Source of the DNA: VRUE01 sp044867645
Lineage (GTDB): Bacteria; Actinomycetota; Thermoleophilia; Solirubrobacterales; 70-9
NCBI GenBank assembly: GCA_044867645.1
Contig: JBIOVI010000060.1
Coordinates: 1 to 55,661, forward strand
DNA length: 55,661 nt
Direction: 5' to 3'
Part shown: positions 23,899-32,735 of the stretch, piece after piece
Position numbering within the stretch: position 1 is the first letter of the stretch
Layout of the letters: each line of letters begins with the position of its first letter
Notes under the pieces: generated by a model
Told to the model about the DNA's origin: nothing
Database searches by the model: none
The model's input: only the letters and a program-made list of their open reading frames with translations
Translations under genes and position numbers: made by a program

Positions 23899-26800
23899 TC
23901 ACGAGGCGCCGAACATCCCTTCCAGGCGGATCGCCAACCGCACGTCTCCCTCGACGCTGCAACGGCCGGTCACCATCACGCTGAGCGGATCCTGGATTCC
24001 GGCGGCGACCCGCACCCAGTCGGCGAGACCGAAGTGGATCGTGACCGCGGCCTCGAGCGGCGCCGGCTCGAGCAGGCGCGCCCGGCCTCGCTCCGCGTCG
24101 ATCTCGATCGCCCAGCGCCAAGGCGCGTCGCGGGGCGGCTCGATCGCAAGCGGTTCCAGCTCGAAGGCGATCGTTCCCGAGAACCCAGCGGCCTTGGCTG
24201 GCTGAAAACCACGCGCCATCGCCCGCACCAGAGCCCGCTGGCGCCGCGGCTCAGCAAAGCGACGCTCTAGCTCGGCATCGTCGAGGCCTTGGACCATTGC
24301 GGTCAGCGCCCGCCGTCCACCCCGCGTGGCGAGGGCACGCAGCGGCCTGGTACGCCCCACGCTGGGCTGCGGCAGGGATGGAGCACGGCCCTCGAGCTCG
24401 GCCCGCGCCTTGGCCGCTTGCTCGCTTGCCCAGGCGACGCCGTAGCGCTCGGCCAGCTCTTCTCCCTCCGCCAGCACCGACTCTGCCTCGGCGGCGTCAT
24501 CCGCTCGGCCGCGCCGGTGCAACGCGATCGCGAGGTCGACCCGGATGCAGGCCCTTCCCCAGCCCGCCCCCACCCCATCCGCCCGCTCCAGCGCGGACCG
24601 CAGCTCCCCGACCGCCGCGTCCGGTCGCCCGGCGAGGAGCTCGAGACGGCCGATGTGCCACTCGGGCACCATGCCCCAACAGAGCGCCGGCGTTGCCACG
24701 ATCAGAATCGAGCGCAGCGGCTCGAAGAGGGGGCGCAAGCGCTCCCCCGCCTCCCGGTCCCCGATTGCGGTCGCGGTGAAGGCGAGCAGGGCGAGGGCGA
24801 GCGGCATCTGCCCGTCCGGGTGGCGCAGCGCCCGCAGGTCGTCGTCACCGAGCAAGGTCCGCAGCCGCTGTCGTGCCTTCTCGAGGTCGCCCGCATATGC
24901 GGCGGCAATCGCAACGGTCGCCGAGATGAACCCGCGTGAAATCGCCTCCTCCATCGCTTCGTAGACCTCCAGGTTCGCCGGCACATCGGCGTCGAAATAC
25001 CACTCCTCGAGCATCAATCCGAACAGCCCCACGCCGATGTGCATGTCGGGGCGGAGGCGACGGATGACCGAGACGGCTCGCCGGCGCAGCACGTCGGCCG
25101 CATCGCGGTTGCCCCGCTCCGTCTGGCGCATGCTGCGAGCCAGGTCCACCTCCCAGGTGAAGCGTGGGGTGGCGAGGCGCCCGGCGATCTCCGCTGCCCG
25201 CTCGACCGCCTCCTCGCACTCGCGAATGCGGCCCATCGAGTACTCGGTGGACGCAGCTATCAAGACGACCCGGAACAGCAGGTCTTCGCGCTCGCATTCC
25301 TCGCCCAGCTCGAGCAGGGCGCTGACCTCCTCGTCGAACCACGCCAATCGCGGCGGCACCTCGGGCGCATGGGCGAACCGCAGGATGAGGCGGGTGAAGC
25401 GGCCGAGGAGCCTCGCTTCGGCGTCGCCGACGCGCTCGGCCAGGGCAGCGGCTCGCTGCTCGAGCTCGGCGAAGACACGCTCGTCGTCGGTGAAGACCAG
25501 CAAGTAGGCGAGGCGGAAGGTCATCTGGAGCGCGAGGCGGGGTTCGCTCTCGCCGAGCATCGTCAAGCCCTCGCGCAGCTGCTCGACCGTGGCCGGGTCG
25601 TCGGTGCCCAGCTCGAAGCCGAAGCCGACGTCGCCGCCGGCGAAGCCGAGGGCAGCGCGGGAGAGCGTGACCGCGTCGCCGCTCGCCCGCGCCGTCTCTA
25701 TCGCGCCGCTGAACGACTTGCGCGCGCGAACCAGGTCGGCGCAGAGCAGCTCCTGTTCGCCGAGCTCGAGCAGGGAGCTGGCCCGCGCCGCCGGCTCATC
25801 CCCCGGCAGCAGGGCGAGCGCGCTCTGCAGGTGTGCTGCGGCCTGCTCGTGATCGTGCCCTTCGGCGGCGACGGTGGCGGCGGTGCGGTAGGCGTCGATC
25901 GCCGGCTCGGCGCCGGCCAGCTCGACCGCGAGCCCAAAGTGACGCGCCAGCTCGGCTGGCTCGGCCTCGGGGTCTACCTCCAAGGCTCTGGCGATCGCCA
26001 GGTGGAGGCGGGCGCGGGCGGCGTCGCCGGTGCCGGCGATCAGCGCCTCGCGGACGAGGGCGTGCGGAAAGGCGATCGTCGGCTGCGGCGCCACGACGTC
26101 GTCGACCAACCGCTCCGAGAGCGCCTCTTGCACCGCACGCTCGGCTTCATCGCGGGAGAGCCCGACCGCTTTGGCCGCAAGGGCGACCGGTGCCGAGGGC
26201 CCGATTGCGGCGACCGCGGCGAGGAAACGCTCGGTGCCGGGGTCGAGCCGGGCCAAGCGCTCCTCGACCAGGTCGGCGACCGCGTCGGGCACCGGGGCAC
26301 TCTCGAGCTCCTCACCCTCGGCCAACGCGCCCCGCCCGTCGAGGTCGCGGGCCAGCTCGCCGGCGAAGAATGGGTTGCCCGCGGTGCGCGCCAGCAGCCG
26401 CGCCGCCAGCCCGGGCGCGATCGCCCGTCCCACCTTGGCATCGATCAGGGCGACCATGCCCGAGGCGTCGAGCCCGGCGAGCCGCAGCTCCTCGAGATCA
26501 TCGGTGCGTCGCAGATCGGAGAGCACGCGTGAGACGGGGTGACGGCGGCCCATCTCACGATCGCGCGCCGTCACAACCAGGACCAGCGGCGCCGCGACGC
26601 TGTCGAGCAGATGCGCGAGCGCCTGTGCGGAGGCGGGGTCGCACCAGTGGGCGTCGTCGAGGACGACGTGGAGGGGAGCCCCGTTCGCGGCGCGTTCGAG
26701 CACCGCACCGATGCCACGCAGCAGGCGGTAGCGGGCGCCCTCGGCGGCCACCATCTTGTCGGCGGCGCCCCGCTCGGCGAAACCGGAGTGCTCGCTCAGC

Positions 26801-27760
26801 TCCGGCACCAGCGACGCCAGCTCCGACCCAGCCTCCTTGGCCAGGCTCTCGCACCACTCCCCGTCGCCACCGCGCGCCAGCTCACCGATCGCCCGCACCC
26901 AGGGCTCGAAGGGAACGACCGCCTCCGGCGGGCAGCGGGCCAGGACCACGACCGCACCACGAGCGTGGGCCTCGGTCGCCGCGGCGGCAGCATGCCGGGT
27001 CTTGCCGATCCCCGGTTCTCCCAGTATCACCACCGCCCGCCGGCGCTCGCGGGGCGCGGTCGCCTCGCGCAGCATCTCGATCTCTCGATCCCGCCCGATC
27101 AGCGGCTCCTCCGAATAGGCGGCGAGCATCTGCGGCAACCCGATCTCGGGTGGGGTTATCGGATCTGCCTTCTCGGCCGGCGATCCGGGTGAGGCCGGGG
27201 ACACCGCGACACCTCCGTCGGCTCCGATCGCCTCCCTCCCCTCGGCGAGCTCGCGCCACAGCAGCGCCGAGGCCCGCACCGGAGCCGGGACGCCCTTGAG
27301 GTCGTACTCGCGAACCGCGTCCATCGTCACGCCGTCTCTCGACTCCACCAGACCTCGCACCAGGTCCTGGACGAGCACCTCACCGGTCGCCGCCGCCGCT
27401 GAGAGCCGGCTCGCTATCACCACGGTCATCCCATGCAGATCGTCGCCATCGACGATCGGCTCACCCGCCGAAACACCCACCCGTGCGGCGATCCCGATCC
27501 CCCCGTGGGCGGCGTCCAAAGCGCTCGGCCGACTGCTGGATCCCAGCCGCCGCCCGCAGCGCGGCGAGGGCGCTCTCGAAGCTGGCCATGGCGCCGTCGC
27601 CGAGAGTCTTCACCACCCGTCCCCCGGCGGCGTCGACAGCGGCGTTCACGTCCGCCAGGTGCGCCCGCCGCAGGAGATCCATCCGATCGTCTCCGAGCGA
27701 CGCCAGCAATGCGGTGGAGTTCACCAGATCGCTGAATACGACAATCGCCACTCCCGCCAT
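23899..27760 (-). CDS. cyclase domain-STAND ATPase-SCP2 fusion protein with an apparent frameshift
   Basis: Two adjoining frames together encode about 1286 residues. The first (27760 to about 27521) starts MAGVAIVVFSDLVNSTALL and gives the first half of a class III cyclase domain with VVKTLGDGAM. The second (from 27519) continues with the rest of that domain, then an AAA/STAND ATPase with Walker A GEPGIGKT, about 700 residues of TPR-like helices, and a C-terminal SCP2-like lipid-binding domain (last 110 residues). The frames join at a TTT run at 27519-27521; removing one T restores the family sequence, so this is a one-base insertion, a sequencing error or a real break. The cyclase half has TVVIASRL where TVNxAARL is usual, so the transition-state Asn is missing and activity is doubtful. 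It sits between proB and proA. Confidence 0.75.
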
Positions 27761-27802
27761 GCGGCCTATCTTGCCGCACACACGTTTGAGTGCGTGGGGT
27801 TA

Positions 27803-28891
27803 CTAAACCAGCACGAAGCGGTCGCGGTGGATCACCTCGTCGGCCGCGTGCGGGAGGCGCTCGCGCACCTCGGCGCTCTTCAGCCCCGTCACCTGGGTGA
27901 GCTCCGTGGCCGAGTAGTCGACTATCCCCTTGCCGATCGCCGTGCCGTCGACAGCGACCTCGACCGCGTCGCCGGCCTCGAAGCTGCCCTCGACCGCGAC
28001 GACGCCGACCGGCAGCAGGCTCGAACCGCTCTCCCGCAGGACACGGGCCGCGCCGTCGTCGACGGTAAGCCGACCCTTTGCCGGCTTGGCGTACTTGAGC
28101 CACAGCTTGAAGCTGGATGCCTTGCCCGAACGAGCCCCGAAGCGGGTCCCCACCGCGCCTCCGGTCGCCGCCGCGGTGAGGGTGCCCGGGACGGTGCCGT
28201 TGCAGATCACCGCCGCGATGCCCGACTCCGCCGCCATCTCGGCGGCGGCGACCTTGCTGCGCATGCCGCCCGAGCCGAAGGCGGAGGTGCGGTCGCCGAT
28301 CTCCATCTCGTCCAGCTCGGCGAAGTCGTCGACCGCGGCGATCAGCTTGGCGCCCGGGTCGGCGCGGGGGTCCGACCGGTGCAAGCCGTCCACGTCGGAG
28401 AGCAGCACCAGCAGACGGGCCTCGAGCAGGATCGCAACCTGGGCGGCGAGGAAGTCGTTGTCGCCGAAGGTGATCTCGTCGGTGGCGGTCGTGTCGTTCT
28501 CGTTAACGACCGGAACCACTCCCCACTCGACCAGCCGCCGCAGCGTCTGGCGCGCGTTGAGGTAGTTGGTGCGAGCGGCGACGTCGGCGGCGGTCAGCAG
28601 CACCTGGGCGGCACGGGTGCCGTGCCCGGCGAGCCGCGTCTCGTACGCGCGGAAGAGGTCGCCCTGGCCGATCGCCGAGGCGGCCTGCAGCTCGTCCATC
28701 GCGCGTGGCCGCACCGGCAGCTCCATCAACCGCATCCCCCTGGCGATCGCGCCCGAGGTCACCATCACGACCCGCTCGCCGTTCTGCTCCAGCGCCGCCA
28801 CCTGCTCGCAGACGGAGTCGAGCACGTCGACGCGCAACTGACCGTCGTCGGCGGCGACGATCGAGGAGCCGAGCTTTACCACGAGGGTCAT
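27803..28891 (-). CDS. proB: glutamate 5-kinase
   Basis: A 362-residue amino-acid kinase with a C-terminal PUA domain, catalysing the first, proline-inhibited step of proline synthesis. VVKLGSSIVA (about residues 4-13) is the ATP/substrate-binding start. VVMVTSGAIARGM (about 41-53) and VNENDTTATDEITFGDND (about 128-145) are kinase motifs. FGSGGMRSKVAAAEMA (about 203-218) is the family signature, and the PUA domain occupies about residues 275-355. In this region proB and proA usually adjoin; here the cyclase fusion gene lies between. Confidence 0.96.
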   Translation of the reverse strand: MTLVVKLGSSIVAADDGQLRVDVLDSVCEQVAALEQNGERVVMVTSGAIARGMRLMELPVRPRAMDELQAASAIGQGDLFRAYETRLAGHGTRAAQVLLTAADVAARTNYLNARQTLRRLVEWGVVPVVNENDTTATDEITFGDNDFLAAQVAILLEARLLVLLSDVDGLHRSDPRADPGAKLIAAVDDFAELDEMEIGDRTSAFGSGGMRSKVAAAEMAAESGIAAVICNGTVPGTLTAAATGGAVGTRFGARSGKASSFKLWLKYAKPAKGRLTVDDGAARVLRESGSSLLPVGVVAVEGSFEAGDAVEVAVDGTAIGKGIVDYSATELTQVTGLKSAEVRERLPHAADEVIHRDRFVLV

Positions 28892-28940
28892 CGGGCAAGT
28901 GTATGAGCGGCCCGCGGCACCGGCGCCCGCCGCCTGAGCC

Positions 28941-29738
28941 TCAACCGCCGAGCCACTCCCCGATCCGGCCGGAGACCTTCAGGCCGGAGAGATCGCCCCC
29001 GTCGCGGATCTGGGTCGCCGCATTGGCCATCGCATCGACCGCGACCCAGGCCAGGAGGCTGCCGACGCTGATCCGGCGCCCGCCCGCGGCGGCGATCTCG
29101 CCGACCGAGAGGTGCGGCAGGGCGAGCACGTTGACCGGCCGGGTCGTGGCCTCGCACACCGCCCGGATTTCCTCGGGGCTACCCAAGCCCGGGGCGTAGA
29201 GGACGTCGGCGCCGGCCTTCTCGTAGGCCTGCAGGCGGGCGATCGTGTCGTCGAGGTCGGGATTGCCGCGTATGTGGTTCTCGGCGCGCGCGGTGAACGC
29301 GAAGGGGAAATCCAGGCTTCGGGCCGCCTCGACAGCCGCAGTCACCCGCTCGACCGCATGGTCGAAGTCGTAGATCCCGTCCTGCGGGCCGTAGTCCTCG
29401 ATCGAGCCGCCGACCGCGCCGGCCTCGGCCGCGCGAGCGATTGCGGCTGCCGCGTCCTCGGGGTCGGAGCCGAAACCGTTCTCGAGGTCGACGGAGATGG
29501 GGAGATCGCTCGCTTGGACCAGCGCTCGGACGTGCCCGGCCAGCTCGTCGAGCGCGACCCCGCCGTCCAGGCGTCCCAGGGTGAAGGCGAAGCCCGCGCT
29601 GGTCGTCGCCAGCGCCTTGAACCCAAGCGCCTCCATCACCCGCGCCGAGCCGGCGTCCCAGGGGTTGGGGATGACGAACGCCTCCCCCTCGTGCAGAGCG
29701 CGGAAGTCGGCTGCTTTCTGCTGTTGCGTCGAGCTCAA
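28941..29738 (-). CDS. isocitrate lyase/PEP mutase family enzyme
   Basis: A 265-residue TIM-barrel enzyme of the PEP mutase/isocitrate lyase superfamily, C-C or C-P bond lyases acting on 2-oxo acid derivatives. NPWDAGSARVMEALGFKALA (about residues 23-42) begins the barrel. SVDLENGFG (about 82-90) carries metal-binding Asp and Glu, and GGSIEDY (about 111-117) follows. The Cys-containing lyase loop of true isocitrate lyase is absent, so it is closer to oxaloacetate decarboxylase/phosphonopyruvate hydrolase-like members; the substrate is unknown. I chose the TTG at 29738 because GGAGGAG lies 5 bases upstream (29750-29744). It is not part of the usual obg-proB neighbourhood and looks inserted. 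Confidence 0.82.
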   Translation of the reverse strand: MSSTQQQKAADFRALHEGEAFVIPNPWDAGSARVMEALGFKALATTSAGFAFTLGRLDGGVALDELAGHVRALVQASDLPISVDLENGFGSDPEDAAAAIARAAEAGAVGGSIEDYGPQDGIYDFDHAVERVTAAVEAARSLDFPFAFTARAENHIRGNPDLDDTIARLQAYEKAGADVLYAPGLGSPEEIRAVCEATTRPVNVLALPHLSVGEIAAAGGRRISVGSLLAWVAVDAMANAATQIRDGGDLSGLKVSGRIGEWLGG

Positions 29739-29770
29739 TGCGTCTCCTCCGTCGCGGTGTCGGGCGGACG

Positions 29771-29923
29771 CTACCCGAGAGCGTTGGGCAGCTCGTACGC
29801 CGTTCGACGCCGAGCTTCTGGAAGACGTGCCGCATGTGCGTCTCGACAGTCTTCGCGGTGACGGTGAGCGCCGGTCGCCGCGCTCGAGAGCCTCCCGCAA
29901 CGGCTCGCGCGCTGGGAGCGGCC
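29771..29923 (-). pseudogene. 3' remnant of a LuxR-family regulator
   Basis: The minus strand encodes TVTAKTVETHMRHVFQKLGV, the recognition helix and end of a LuxR (GerE) helix-turn-helix. The expected ending after this, ELPNALG and a TAG at 29771-29773, is in a different frame, so one base has been lost near 29799. Upstream, a short LREALERGD-like helix joins it in a third frame. The rest of the gene, which in such regulators is long, is missing. It is decayed DNA squeezed between obg and the lyase-like gene. Confidence 0.65.
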
Positions 29924-31216
29924 TCAGGGGTACAGCTCGAGCTCGTGCTCGCCGACGCGGACGTCGTCGCCCGCCTCGAAGCCGGCGGCCTTCAGCGCCG
30001 CGACGACGCCGATCTCGTTGAGGCGCTGCTCCAAGTAGGCGAGCGCCTCCTCGTTGCCGAGGTCGTGGCGCTCGAAGAGCAGCTCGACGCCGCGGCCGAG
30101 GACGCGGAAGCCACCGTCGGACTCGCGCTCGACCGAGTAGCCCCCCTCGCCGACCGGGCGATAGACCCGGTGCTCGGCCTCGAACGCGGAAGCCCCCACC
30201 TCCTGACGCTCCGGGCGAGCAGGCGCGCTGTCGGGAAGCTCGGCGAGGATCGTCTGGATCAGCTCCTCGAGGCCCTCTCCCGTGGCCGCCGACACTGCCA
30301 TCACGCCCGCCACCCGCTCACCGAGTCGTTGCCGCCATTCGGATTCCGCCTCCCTCACCTGCTCGGCTGGAAGCAGATCCCGCTTCGACAGAACGACGAC
30401 CTCCGGCAGGCTCTCCAGACCCGCGCCATAAGCGGCCAGCTCGCCCCTCACCGCCTCGTAGTTCGACACCGGCTCCCCCTCGGCGGGGGCCAGGTCGACA
30501 AGGTGCACCAGCATCGCGCAGCGCTCGACGTGGGCGAGGAACTCGTGCCCGAGGCCGGCACCGTCGGCGGCGCCCTCGATCAAGCCGGGGATGTCGGCGA
30601 CGACCGCCTGCCGATCCTCCCCTTCGATCGTGCCCAGCACGGGAGAGAGCGTCGTGAACGGGTAGTCGCCGACCTTGGGGGTGGCTCGCGTCAGCCGCGC
30701 TAGCAGCGACGACTTGCCGGCGTTGGGCAACCCAACCAAACCGACGTCGGCAAGCAGCTTCAGCCGCACCTCGATCCACCCCTCCTCGCCGCCGGTCCCC
30801 TTCTCCGCGAATCGTGGCGCCTGCCGCGTCGAGCTGGTGAAGCGTTTGTTCCCGTGCCCGCCACGTCCACCGTGGGCCACCGTCGCACGCTGCCCAGCCT
30901 CGACCAGATCGATCAGGCTGCCATCCACCGCTTCGGCCTGGGTCCCGGCAGGCACCAGGATCTCCAGATCCTCTCCCCGAGCCCCATGCCGGTTCGACCC
31001 TTCTCCATGCTTCCCGCCCTCGGCCCTGAAGTGCTTGCTGCCGCGCAGCGCGCCCAGATCCCTGCGCGACGCATCGCAAACGAGCACCACATCCCCACCA
31101 TGGCCGCCGTCACCGCCATCGGGCCCGCCTCTGGGCACATGCGCCTCGCGCCGAAAGCTCATGCACCCGTTCCCCCCGGCACCGCCTTCAACCCAGATTT
31201 TCGCCTTGTCGTACAT
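29924..31216 (-). CDS. obg: Obg/CgtA GTPase for 50S assembly and stress control
   Basis: A 430-residue GTPase. The Gly-rich Obg fold (about residues 1-158) starts MYDKAKIWVEGGAGGNGC and has GGPDGGDGG. The G domain has GLPNAGKSSLL (about 162-172), DIPGLIEGA and SKRDL. The C-terminal OCT domain (about 345-428) has YRPVGEGGYSV. I chose the ATG at 31216 by family length; the same frame runs on to 31732 but that stretch belongs to the decayed lipoprotein gene and a repeat-rich spacer. The spacing to rpmA (1264 bases) is larger than the usual compact rplU-rpmA-obg cluster. Confidence 0.95.
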   Translation of the reverse strand: MYDKAKIWVEGGAGGNGCMSFRREAHVPRGGPDGGDGGHGGDVVLVCDASRRDLGALRGSKHFRAEGGKHGEGSNRHGARGEDLEILVPAGTQAEAVDGSLIDLVEAGQRATVAHGGRGGHGNKRFTSSTRQAPRFAEKGTGGEEGWIEVRLKLLADVGLVGLPNAGKSSLLARLTRATPKVGDYPFTTLSPVLGTIEGEDRQAVVADIPGLIEGAADGAGLGHEFLAHVERCAMLVHLVDLAPAEGEPVSNYEAVRGELAAYGAGLESLPEVVVLSKRDLLPAEQVREAESEWRQRLGERVAGVMAVSAATGEGLEELIQTILAELPDSAPARPERQEVGASAFEAEHRVYRPVGEGGYSVERESDGGFRVLGRGVELLFERHDLGNEEALAYLEQRLNEIGVVAALKAAGFEAGDDVRVGEHELELYP

Positions 31217-31338
31217 CGCGAAAGGAGCGTAATCGTCGCGGAGCTTCAACAATTCTGCGCCGCGACTGTCATTTCTGCTGTCGGCCGGCCACGTACACGA
31301 ATACAGCCAATACATTCCGGCTGCCGCCCTGCGCGGCG

Positions 31339-31409
31339 CGCCCCCACCGCCGGATGCGGACCCTGAAATGACGAATCGGGGCTGGCGGGTTCGACTCCCG
31401 CTGGGGGCG
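31339..31409 (+). other. tRNA-like fold (T arm plus acceptor stem), not a functional tRNA
   Basis: GCGGGTTCGACTCCCGC (31385-31401) is a perfect 5-bp T stem with the loop TTCGACT. It is followed at once by TGGGGGCG (31402-31409), which pairs with CGCCCCCA (31339-31346). Only 38 bases lie between the acceptor 5' strand and the T arm, and no 7-base anticodon loop can be formed, so this is a remnant or a mimic. It overlaps one copy of the inverted repeat described below. Confidence 0.4.
31347..31373 (+). repeat. inverted repeat flanking the decayed lipoprotein gene, copy 1
   Basis: CCGCCGGATG then CGG and ACCCTGAAATGACG. The same blocks occur in the opposite orientation at 32153-32184, with 4 and 1 extra bases between them. 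The 14-base block ACCCTGAAATGACG is identical in both. Confidence 0.65.
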
Positions 31410-31460
31410 TTGTCGCCTCTGTGGTCTTGCGGTGGTTGAACCCCCCGTAGGCGGAACGCG

Positions 31461-32040
31461 TCACCGCCGCTTGCGCTGGCAGGGCAGCTTTTCCTTGAGG
31501 GAGCCTTGCGCGGGAGGAAGGAGACGGGTGCCGCCTGGGCCCGGTGCACCTCGCGCAGCTCGCGGGCGGCGGTCTTGATCAGCGGCTTTTCGTTGCCGAA
31601 GACGATGATCGTGGTGCGGCCGGTGAAGATTTCCATGGGCGAGACTTCGTAGCGGCGTAGCGGCCGCCGCCCCCGGTCGCTTTCGCCCCCCGGAACTCGT
31701 ACAGGTGGCGCTTGATCGAGCCGAACGATCATACGCAGGCGCTCCAGACCTGGACCTCGAGGGGCGGGGCACAGCCGCCCTCGCTCGGCGGAGGGGTGCA
31801 GTCACCGTAGATGAAAGTCCAGTAGATCGCTCGCCTGCCCTGTTGGCGTGCATGTCGATTGGTCGCCCAGCCCTGAGTTACGGCTTCGAGCGGGAGACCG
31901 GCCGCTTCCGGGCCCGAGTAATAGAGACGGTAGGCATCGAACGCTTGCGCGTCGGCCAGGGTCAGGTCGTCGTTCGCGGCGCAGCCGGCGGGCAGCGCAA
32001 CGAGCAGGGCCAGGCTGGAGAGGACGGCGATTGCACGCAA
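31461..32040 (-). pseudogene. decayed exported lipoprotein gene
   Basis: The first frame (32040 to 31729, TTG start) gives a signal peptide with the lipobox LPAGC (Cys 20) and then about 80 residues including IYWTFIYGDCTPP and CAPPLEVQVWSAC. It stops at a TGA overlapping an ATG (ATGA at 31732-31729). Protein-like sequence continues in the next frame (MEIFTGRTTIIVFGNEKPLI, about 31640-31580). It shifts again to end in LPPAQGSLKEKLPCQ in the third frame, with a stop at 31461. Two shifts in one gene suggest real decay rather than one sequencing error. Function unknown. It is bracketed by an inverted repeat. Confidence 0.6.
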
Positions 32041-32152
32041 CTTTCTTGGGGCAACAGTGCACCGAGCGTATAACTACAGCGTCCGACTCGTACCTTCGAT
32101 CCGCGCCGCCTGGTTCGTCTTGTGTTCTACTGGGGGCGCTACACTGCAGCCA

Positions 32153-32184
32153 CGTCATTTCAGGGTCCCGGATTCATCCGGCGG
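32153..32184 (-). repeat. inverted repeat flanking the decayed lipoprotein gene, copy 2
   Basis: On the minus strand CCGCCGGATG, AATC, CGG, G and then ACCCTGAAATGACG. It contains the perfect small hairpin CCGGATGAATCCGG. It is the opposite-orientation partner of 31347-31373, about 780 bases away. Confidence 0.65.
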
Positions 32185-32191
32185 CACCCCG

Positions 32192-32225
32192 GTTCAAAGA
32201 AGGCGACCCTTCGGGGCCGCCTTCT
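32192..32225. terminator. GC-rich hairpin, possible bidirectional terminator
   Basis: AAAGAAGGCG, ACCC, the tetraloop TTCG, GGGC and CGCCTTCTTT form a long stem with one internal mismatch. The A-rich left and T-rich right flanks make it the most terminator-like structure in the spacer. Confidence 0.5.
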
Positions 32226-32266
32226 TTATGTAACTTTCTGTCACGTGAGGTGGGACTCCTCGACGG

Positions 32267-32334
32267 CAACCCCACTTGAAGATGGAGGGGAGGCGCAAAG
32301 GGCCGCCTCTCTTCTGTTTGTGGCCCTTGTCCCA
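32267..32334. repeat. nested inverted repeat downstream of rpmA
   Basis: Outer arms GGTGGGAC and GTCCCACC enclose a second stem, GGGGAGGCG with CGCCTCTC, around CAAAGGGC. It is part of a run of three such structures. Confidence 0.5.
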
Positions 32335-32368
32335 CCAGAAGCTCGCGCTCGAGGTTCTGCCGGATTCG

Positions 32369-32476
32369 GTGAGGAGGACGCGGGACACTCCTGCGGGAAC
32401 TTGTGAGCCGGCGAGGCAAGAGCCCTCGCAAAAGGATTCGACGCGGGTTCCAGCGGGAGTGTCCCGCGTCCTCCTT
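32369..32476. repeat. 108-bp palindromic element at the 3' end of rpmA
   Basis: Arms of 20 perfectly paired bases (AGGAGGACGCGGGACACTCC at about 32372-32391 and its complement at about 32457-32476) extend with mismatches inward. A central hairpin GCGAGG/CCTCGC follows. The element ends four bases from the rpmA stop codon. Confidence 0.7.
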
Positions 32477-32480
32477 AGCG

Positions 32481-32735
32481 CTACGAGTCCGACAGAACCG
32501 AGATCGTGCGGCCCTTGCGCGACGGCTTGAACTGCACCGTCCCGGCCTGCGTCGCGAAGATCGTGTGATCGCGACCGAGGCCGGTTCCGTCACCGGGCCA
32601 GAACCGGGTGCCGCGCTGGCGCACGATGATCTCGCCGCCGGAGACCTTCTGGCCAGCGAACACCTTTACCCCGAGCATGTTGGGGTTGGATTCGCGCCCG
32701 TTGCGGCTGGAGCCGAGTCCTTTCTTATGAGCCAT
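32481..32735 (-). CDS. rpmA: 50S ribosomal protein bL27
   Basis: An 84-residue protein that reaches the peptidyl transferase centre with its N terminus. It begins MAHKKGLGSSRNGRES and has the GGEIIVRQRGTRFWPG and GRDHTIFA patterns of bL27. There is no N-terminal prepeptide of the kind removed in Firmicutes. The start overlaps the 3' end of rplU by 11 bases, giving the standard rplU-rpmA coupling. Confidence 0.97.
   Translation of the reverse strand: MAHKKGLGSSRNGRESNPNMLGVKVFAGQKVSGGEIIVRQRGTRFWPGDGTGLGRDHTIFATQAGTVQFKPSRKGRTISVLSDS

Larger units (their letters stand above)
32041..32480. other. 440-base spacer between rpmA and the lipoprotein remnant
   Basis: No gene seen. From right to left it holds three successive inverted repeats (32369-32476, 32267-32334, 32192-32225), then one copy of the inverted repeat shared with 31347-31373, then the upstream region of the lipoprotein remnant with a weak TATAC-like -10 candidate near 32065-32075. 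Transcription of the rng-rplU-rpmA unit probably ends here. Confidence 0.6.

Noticed and set aside
31339..31409. functional tRNA on the plus strand
   Set aside because: The T arm and acceptor pair well, but only 38 bases remain for the D and anticodon arms and no 7-base anticodon loop forms.
31217..31732. 172-residue N-terminal extension of Obg in the same frame
   Set aside because: Obg proteins start at MYDKAKIW-like sequence; the extension crosses the tRNA-like fold, an inverted repeat and the lipoprotein remnant.
31217..32480. tmRNA, RNase P RNA or SRP RNA in the obg-rpmA spacer
   Set aside because: None of the conserved cores of these RNAs is recognisable on either strand, and part of the space is taken by the lipoprotein remnant.
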